DNA from: Sphaerotilus hippei
GTDB taxonomy: Bacteria > Pseudomonadota > Gammaproteobacteria > Burkholderiales > Burkholderiaceae_C
DNA: 64,000 nucleotides
Direction of reading: 5' to 3'
Assembly (NCBI RefSeq): GCF_003201595.1
Contig: NZ_QJJS01000005.1
Span: forward strand, 212,688-276,687
Numbering within the stretch: the first letter of the stretch is position 1; every line of letters begins with the position of its first letter. The notes under the pieces were generated by a model, which worked only from the letters and a program-made list of their open reading frames with translations, was not told the DNA's origin and searched no databases. This document shows positions 59,561-64,000 of this stretch, one piece after another. The translations under genes and the position numbers were made by a program.

Positions 59561-60484
59561 GCCGGCGGCTTCGCTTTCGAGTGCGGCCATCGGATCTTCC
59601 GGCGCATCGCCGGACGAGAAGAAGCGGTCCTCCGCGTCCCGGGTCATCACCGTGATGCTGATGCGCCGGTTGATCGGGTTGCCGGGGTCCTTGCGGTCGA
59701 ACGGCACGCTGGCGGCCAGCCCCTGGATGCGCAGCACCCGGCTGTCGGCCAGCCCCCCGGCCAGCAGTTCGCGCCGCGAGGCATTGGCCCGGTCGCTGGA
59801 GAGTTCCCAGTTGCTGTAGCCCAGCTCGCCCGCACTGAACGGCATGGCGTCGGTGTGGCCCTCGAGCGTCAGCTTGTTGGGGACCTCGGTCAGCACGCTG
59901 CCGATGGCCCTCAGGATGTCGCGCATGTAGGGCTTGACCGCCGAGGCGCCGCTGTCGAACATCGGCCGGCTCTGCTCGTCGACGATCTGGATGCGCAGGC
60001 CCTCGCGGGTCATGTCCAGCCGGATCTGCGACTTGAACGCGCTCAGCCGCGGCGAGTTGTCCAGCACCTCGCTGACCTTCTCTCGCAGCATCTCCAGCCG
60101 CTCCTGCTCGGCCTTGGCCTGTTCGGCCTTCAGGGCCTTCAGGTTGTAGGTCTTGCGCTGGGCCTCGATGTCGCCCTTCTTGACCTGGCCGCCCTGGCGG
60201 GTGATGTCGGTGCCGCCGCCCTTGATGAGCGAGGAGGCATCGCCCGAGCCCGAGGCGCCGTTGTTGGTCAGCGCCACCTTCAGCGGGTTCTGGAAGAAGT
60301 CCTGGATGCCCTTCTTGTCGCCCTCGCTGGTCGAGCCCAGCAGCCACATCAGCAGGAAGAAGGCCATCATCGCGGTCACGAAGTCGGCGTAGGCGATCTT
60401 CCACGCGCCGCCATGGGCGCCATGGCCCCCCTTCTTGACGCGCTTGATGATGATCGGCTGCAGCTTCTTGGCGTCACCGGCCAT
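59534..60484 (-). CDS. motB: Flagellar motor stator protein MotB
   Basis: MotB anchors the stator to peptidoglycan and forms the proton channel with MotA. The 316-residue protein has a basic N-terminus, one membrane helix with the proton-carrying D34 in KIAYADFVTAMMAF, a plug and linker region, and an OmpA-like peptidoglycan domain (about 165-290; TLEGHTDAMPF and NRRISITVM). It follows motA by 27 bases. Confidence 0.97.
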   Translation of the reverse strand: MAGDAKKLQPIIIKRVKKGGHGAHGGAWKIAYADFVTAMMAFFLLMWLLGSTSEGDKKGIQDFFQNPLKVALTNNGASGSGDASSLIKGGGTDITRQGGQVKKGDIEAQRKTYNLKALKAEQAKAEQERLEMLREKVSEVLDNSPRLSAFKSQIRLDMTREGLRIQIVDEQSRPMFDSGASAVKPYMRDILRAIGSVLTEVPNKLTLEGHTDAMPFSAGELGYSNWELSSDRANASRRELLAGGLADSRVLRIQGLAASVPFDRKDPGNPINRRISITVMTRDAEDRFFSSGDAPEDPMAALESEAAGSSPPQGGR

Positions 60485-60511
60485 GAGGGTCTCCCGTGTT
60501 CACCGGCGGGC

Positions 60512-61369
60512 TCACTTCTTCTTGACGTGGGCTTCGAGCTCGGCGAAGGTCGGGCGCTCGGTCGAATAGAGCACCTTGCGGCCGAACTCGATCGCGATCT
60601 GCGGCGCGTAGCCCTGCATCGAGGCCAGCAGCGTGGTCTTGATGCACTGCAGCTCCTTGCCGTCCTCGTCGATCTTCTGCTCCAGCAGGCCGGCCAGCGG
60701 TTCGGCAAAACCGTAGGCCAGCAGGATGCCCAGGAAGGTGCCGACCAGGGCCGAGGCGATCATGCCGCCCAGGATCGCGGGCGCCTGGCCCACCGAGCCC
60801 ATCGTGTTGACCACGCCCAGCACCGCGGCGACGATGCCGAAGGCGGGCAGCGCGCCCGCCAGCCGGGCGATGGCCGCCGCCGCGCCGTGGGCCTCGTGGT
60901 GGTGGGTCTCGAGTTCGGTGTCCATCAGCGACTCGATCTCGTGGGCGTTGAGGTTGCCCGAGACCATCATGCGCAGGTAGTCGCAGACGAATTCCGTGAC
61001 GTGGTGGTCGTTGCCCACCACCGGGAACTTCTGGAACAGCGCTGAGCTGTGCGGGTCCTCGATGTCCTTCTCGATCGACATCAGGCCCTCCTTGCGCGTC
61101 TTCTGCAGGATCTCGTAGAGCATGCCCAGCAGCTCCATCGCGCGGGCCTTGGAGTACTTGCTGCCCTTGAAGCAGGCCCCCAGGCCTTTCATCGTGGCCT
61201 TGAGCACCTTGGGCTGGTTGTTGGCCACCATCGCCCCCAGGGCGCCACCGAAGATGGTGGTCATCTCCCAGGGCAGGGCCTTCAGCACCACGGACATGTT
61301 GCCGCCGTGGATGATGTACACGCCGAAGATGCAGGCGATGGCGACCAGCCAGCCGATGATGACAAACAT
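60512..61369 (-). CDS. motA: Flagellar motor stator protein MotA
   Basis: MotA surrounds MotB and converts proton flow into torque on FliG. The 285-residue protein has four membrane helices, the cytoplasmic loop with the conserved charged residues, and the channel segment GIVAAVLGVVNTMGSVGQAP with conserved prolines. AGGAA lies before the ATG. It starts 13 bases after the methyltransferase gene, so it is probably co-transcribed with it. Confidence 0.97.
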   Translation of the reverse strand: MFVIIGWLVAIACIFGVYIIHGGNMSVVLKALPWEMTTIFGGALGAMVANNQPKVLKATMKGLGACFKGSKYSKARAMELLGMLYEILQKTRKEGLMSIEKDIEDPHSSALFQKFPVVGNDHHVTEFVCDYLRMMVSGNLNAHEIESLMDTELETHHHEAHGAAAAIARLAGALPAFGIVAAVLGVVNTMGSVGQAPAILGGMIASALVGTFLGILLAYGFAEPLAGLLEQKIDEDGKELQCIKTTLLASMQGYAPQIAIEFGRKVLYSTERPTFAELEAHVKKK

Positions 61370-61382
61370 GGACGTGTGTTCC

Positions 61383-62300
61383 TCAGTTTCGATCCGTCGG
61401 CATCACGCGCTGCGCATCCGACACCGTGTTTTGCATATCGGAGCGCCGGGGGCGCGACTTGAGTGCACCGTCGACGCGGTAGACCCAGATGCGCCGCTGT
61501 CCCGGGACATCCAGCACGGCCGACGGGGCCTGGTCCGGCACCGCGAACTCCAGGCTGATCAGCCAGCTGCCCGGGCGCATCTCGCCGCGGGCCTTGGCCC
61601 AGGCGCGTGACATCGATTCCGGGCGCTGGAACAGGTAGACGAGGTCGTGGGCCGACCAGGAGGCCGACCACATGTCACCGGCGGTGATGCGGGCCCCGCG
61701 GCAGCGCCAGCGGGCCAGCCGTGCCAGCGGCCGGCTCCATTCGATGCCGTGCAGCACCGCTTGCGGCCAGCAGCGGTGCAGGGCCTGCAGGCCGTGGCCC
61801 AGGCCGCAGCCCGCGTCGAGCACGCTGGCGCCCGCGGGCAGGGGCACCACGGACGGCAGCGCGTCCAGCGCCCCCCGGCCGGTCGGGAACATCGGCGCGT
61901 CCGACCAGGCCCGCAGCGGATAGGCCAGGGCCAGCAGTCCCAGCGGGACCAGCCACAGCCAGGCCGGCAGCGTGCCACCCCAGCCCGACAGCAGTGCCGA
62001 CACGGGAAAACCGGTCGCGGTGATCAGGCGTCGCCAGCGTGAGCCGGCCTTCAGCGCGAGAGCGCCGGCCAGCAGCGCGCCGGCCAGCAGGGCCGCTCCC
62101 GGGGCCAGACCCTGGCGGACCAGCAGCACCGTGCTGGTCCAGGCCAGCGCCCAGACGAGCAGCGCCGGCAGCGGCCAGCGCAGCCGCTGACCGCCCGCCC
62201 CCGGGGTGGTGGCCGCACAGGCGTGGTCGACCTGCGGCGCGGGGCGGTCCGGGGTTCGGGGTCGGCCATGCATGGCCGGTCGGGAGGGCAGGGAAGGCAC
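61383..62300 (-). CDS. Membrane-anchored class I SAM-dependent methyltransferase
   Basis: The 305-residue protein has a Pro/Arg-rich start, two to three hydrophobic segments (about 42-82 and 95-130), then a Rossmann methyltransferase domain with motif I SVLDAGCGLGHGL (near 160-172) and GIEWSRPLARLARWRC as the acidic loop. The substrate is unknown. It lies between the HD-GYP-like gene and motA on the same strand, inside the motility block. An ATG nine codons later (MHGRPR) is an alternative start. Confidence 0.8.
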   Translation of the reverse strand: MPSLPSRPAMHGRPRTPDRPAPQVDHACAATTPGAGGQRLRWPLPALLVWALAWTSTVLLVRQGLAPGAALLAGALLAGALALKAGSRWRRLITATGFPVSALLSGWGGTLPAWLWLVPLGLLALAYPLRAWSDAPMFPTGRGALDALPSVVPLPAGASVLDAGCGLGHGLQALHRCWPQAVLHGIEWSRPLARLARWRCRGARITAGDMWSASWSAHDLVYLFQRPESMSRAWAKARGEMRPGSWLISLEFAVPDQAPSAVLDVPGQRRIWVYRVDGALKSRPRRSDMQNTVSDAQRVMPTDRN

Positions 62301-62384
62301 GAGATCGATTGAAGCGCGAGTCGTGTCGCCCCGATCGCCGATGAGGCGGGGTATTCCCGGCGCAGTCCCGGGCGTGGCCAGGGA

Positions 62385-63593
62385 TCAGAGCAGGTCGAGC
62401 AGGCGCTGGCGCTGGAGGCGCACGCGCATCTCGGGGGCGGGCACCACCGCGATCACCGCGCGCGGCCCCGTCGCCCTGCGCAGCACCGGGTCGCTCAGCG
62501 GCATGCCGCCGGCACCGACCAGGACGGCGACCTGGGGCTCGTTGCTGCGCTCTCCGCGCCCGAGCACCACACCGACCTCCTGGTTGGCCAGCCGGACATG
62601 CATGCCGGGCGGGTACATGCCCAGCGCCCGGATCAGCGCAGCGCCCACCTCGTCGGGCTGGCCGTCCGGTCCCACGCAGACCTGCCGGGCGGCCAGCAGC
62701 GGCGACAGCGCCGGTCGGTCGCGCCGCAGGCCGATCATGGTGACGTAACGATCGGCGGTCTCGATGATGCGGGCCATGCGGCGGCCGATGTCCAGCGAGG
62801 CGAGCGGTCCCTCGGCCAGCGCGGGGTCGTGATGCAGGCGCACGGCCTTGAGCCAGCGAGCATCCTTCACGCCGGCCGCGGCCAGCAGGACCGAACTCTG
62901 GCGTGCGTGCTCATCCAGCGCCTGGCGCTGTTCGGGCGACAGCGGCGAGGGCTGGCGCGCCTGGGCGTCCTGCAGCGCCGTGATCGACAGGTTCATCGTC
63001 AGGGCGGCGTGGGCCAGCGTGTCGATGTCCTCGTCGCTCCAGTGCATCAGGCGGGCCATCAGTTCCGCGCTCGACGCGCACAGCACGGCCTGGTGGGCGC
63101 TGTGGCGCGTGGTGTCCTGCAGCACATGCTGGATCAGCAGGAACAGCAGCGCATCGGGCTGGCGTCGACCGATGTCGAGCACCCCGGTGCAGGCCTTGTG
63201 CAGGCGCTCCAGCCACTCGCCGTCAGGCCGTGGCGCCTGCAGCACCTGATGCATCTCCTGCATCTGGCTGGTGAAGCGTTCGGCCAGTCCCTGGCTGTGG
63301 TGGTCCGGCCCCGGGGCGGCGGCGTGGCGCGTGTTCAGGCGGACGTGGGTGATGTGCTGCAGCGGCGCGTCGCTGCGCACCAGACCTTCGACCGTGCCGT
63401 CGAGCCAGCGGCGCAACGCGCCTTCCTCGTCCCTGGACACGAACAGGGCCTTGTTCCTCATGGTCTGCATCATCTGCCCGGTCGTGATGCTGCCGCCCGC
63501 GGGCAGCAGCAGCAGTCCGTTGAGGTCACGCAGGCAGAAGGGCAGGGGTTCACCCTGCCTCAGGCGTTCCGGTGAGAGGGCGATCAGTTCCAT
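62385..63593 (-). CDS. Degenerate HD-GYP-domain protein in the motility block
   Basis: The ATG at 63591-63593 gives 402 residues. The N-terminal region (about 1-60, LRDLNGLLLLPAGGSITTGQMM) is the short module often found before HD-GYP domains in Burkholderiales. The HD-GYP-like part keeps H195, H229, H254-H255 (VRLHHD) and D281 (ETADRYVTM). The HD dyad is H195-Ala196, and the GYP motif is absent. By family, intact HD-GYP enzymes hydrolyse cyclic di-GMP. This one may bind it without cleavage. Its location between flhC and motA suggests a role in motility control. Confidence 0.78.
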   Translation of the reverse strand: MELIALSPERLRQGEPLPFCLRDLNGLLLLPAGGSITTGQMMQTMRNKALFVSRDEEGALRRWLDGTVEGLVRSDAPLQHITHVRLNTRHAAAPGPDHHSQGLAERFTSQMQEMHQVLQAPRPDGEWLERLHKACTGVLDIGRRQPDALLFLLIQHVLQDTTRHSAHQAVLCASSAELMARLMHWSDEDIDTLAHAALTMNLSITALQDAQARQPSPLSPEQRQALDEHARQSSVLLAAAGVKDARWLKAVRLHHDPALAEGPLASLDIGRRMARIIETADRYVTMIGLRRDRPALSPLLAARQVCVGPDGQPDEVGAALIRALGMYPPGMHVRLANQEVGVVLGRGERSNEPQVAVLVGAGGMPLSDPVLRRATGPRAVIAVVPAPEMRVRLQRQRLLDLL

Positions 63594-63624
63594 GTGGCGG
63601 CGCAATGGATCTTGAGGACATTGC

Positions 63625-63659
63625 AAAAAAAAAGGGCCCATGCGATGACACGGGCCCTT
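63625..63659 (-). terminator. Strong intrinsic terminator of RNA B
   Basis: On the minus strand an 11-base stem (AAGGGCCCGTG with CATGGGCCCTT, one G-U pair) and loop TCATCG are followed by nine T residues at 63633-63625. It lies 32 bases before the HD-GYP-like gene start and points towards it. Confidence 0.92.
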
Positions 63660-63750
63660 GCAAGGCACCTCTGAGGTGCAGGAGGAGACAGGCAATCAAC
63701 CACGACAGTCAACTGGGTGAGGGTGGCTCATCGAGCGTGCCCTGCACCTG
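63625..63750 (-). ncRNA. Candidate small RNA B with anti-Shine-Dalgarno motif, sibling of RNA A
   Basis: The predicted transcript of about 125 bases lies between flhC and the HD-GYP-like gene. It holds GTCTCCTCC at 63689-63681, followed directly by a seven-base hairpin (GCACCTC with GAGGTGC, 63679-63665) and the terminator. RNA A has the same order: GATTG, TGTCTCCTCC, hairpin, terminator. Near its 5' end AGGTGCAGG (63749-63741) is perfectly complementary to CCTGCACCT (63682-63674), which overlaps the anti-SD motif and the hairpin. Two mutually exclusive folds are therefore possible. A FliA-like promoter lies at the right distance. An alternative is an attenuating leader of the downstream gene. 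Confidence 0.6.
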
Positions 63751-63756
63751 TTGTGG

Positions 63757-63784
63757 TTATCGACGAAAAAAGAGACCGGCTTGA
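63757..63784 (-). promoter_or_regulatory. FliA (sigma-28)-like promoter for RNA B
   Basis: On the minus strand TCAAGCCG (63784-63777), 12 bases, then GTCGATAA (63764-63757). The -10 octamer is identical to that ahead of cheY, and the -35 is nearly so. Spacing is one base longer than the enterobacterial optimum of 11. Confidence 0.5.
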
Positions 63785-63856
63785 TGGGGGCCTTTCCGGT
63801 ACCGCCCAAAAAGTCGCAACAGTGCAAAAAATGCGCGAGAACGGCGGGCTGCGGGC

Positions 63857-64000
63857 TCAGTGCAGCTGGAGGGCGCCGCTGGCCTTGCCCTTGCCGGCGC
63901 GAGCCGGGGGGTTGCACAGGCCGCAGACGAAGTGCTTGGAGATCTCGTGGGGGTGGGTGACGAAGTGGCCACCGCACTTGGAGCAGGGGGTGAGGGTGAG
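63857..64000 (-). CDS. flhC: Flagellar transcriptional activator FlhC (C-terminal 47 residues, cut by window edge)
   Basis: FlhC forms with FlhD the master activator of flagellar genes. The visible part contains the zinc-binding cysteines PCSKCGGHFVTHPHE and HFVCGLCNPPARAGK, which match the conserved FlhC C-terminus, followed by a basic tail and a TGA at 63857-63859. The rest of flhC and presumably flhD lie to the right of the window. It heads the motility block that runs down to cheZ. Confidence 0.88.
   Translation of the reverse strand, partial: LTLTPCSKCGGHFVTHPHEISKHFVCGLCNPPARAGKGKASGALQLH

Overview
The window is high-GC chromosomal DNA from a Gram-negative bacterium, almost certainly a betaproteobacterium of the order Burkholderiales. 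The gene orders support this: mlaFEDACB, zwf-hexR divergent from tal-pgi, pilMNOPQ followed by aroKB, a gspGHIJKL operon with a divergent gspC, an Omp32-type porin, EpsF/EpsG-type polysaccharide genes, and flhC next to motAB-cheYZ. A relative of the Sphaerotilus/Leptothrix/Rubrivivax group is a reasonable guess but cannot be fixed from this sequence. No rRNA, tRNA, CRISPR array, prophage or complete insertion sequence was seen. One IS200-like (REP-associated) transposase gene is present.

Layout. 1-4877: type II secretion pseudopilin operon gspGHIJK-gspL (minus; gspL runs off the left edge) with divergent gspC. 4884-9129: a divergent CobT homologue, threonine dehydratase ilvA with a small-RNA-like element upstream, an OsmC-like protein and coq7. 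9361-14276: porin, a DUF3047 lipoprotein, the divergent lptM-like/cyaY pair, and the class A penicillin-binding protein mrcA. 14530-24822: type IV pilus operon pilMNOPQ, an Ig-like-domain lipoprotein, a strong terminator, then aroK-aroB-dgt. 24823-26723: cysK and the transposase gene. 26724-33028: glutamate synthase gltB-gltD. 33230-37047: the Mla phospholipid-transport operon. 37057-42262: hexR-zwf (minus) and tal-pgi (plus), with a HexR-operator-like palindrome in the divergent gap. 42330-53078: exopolysaccharide locus, all minus, apparently two transcription units. 53601-58376: M20 amidohydrolase, molybdopterin oxidoreductase coupled to a putative aminopeptidase, and acyl-CoA-binding protein. 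58452-64000: motility block on the minus strand, flhC (partial) - [RNA element] - degenerate HD-GYP protein - methyltransferase - motA - motB - cheY - cheZ.

The most unusual signal is a pair of related non-coding elements, at about 7772-7879 and 63625-63750, both minus strand. Each carries the anti-Shine-Dalgarno string GTCTCCTCC, a small hairpin, and a perfect intrinsic terminator with 8-9 T residues. The first has a sigma-70-like promoter. The second sits in the flagellar block behind a FliA-like promoter that nearly repeats one found at the end of motB ahead of cheYZ. They look like sibling regulatory RNAs aimed at AGGAGA-type ribosome-binding sites. Other points worth attention are a CobT homologue lacking two conserved glutamates, an EpsG-type kinase with an altered Walker A and no tyrosine in its kinase domain, a degenerate HD-GYP protein, and the Ig-like lipoprotein inserted between pilQ and aroK.
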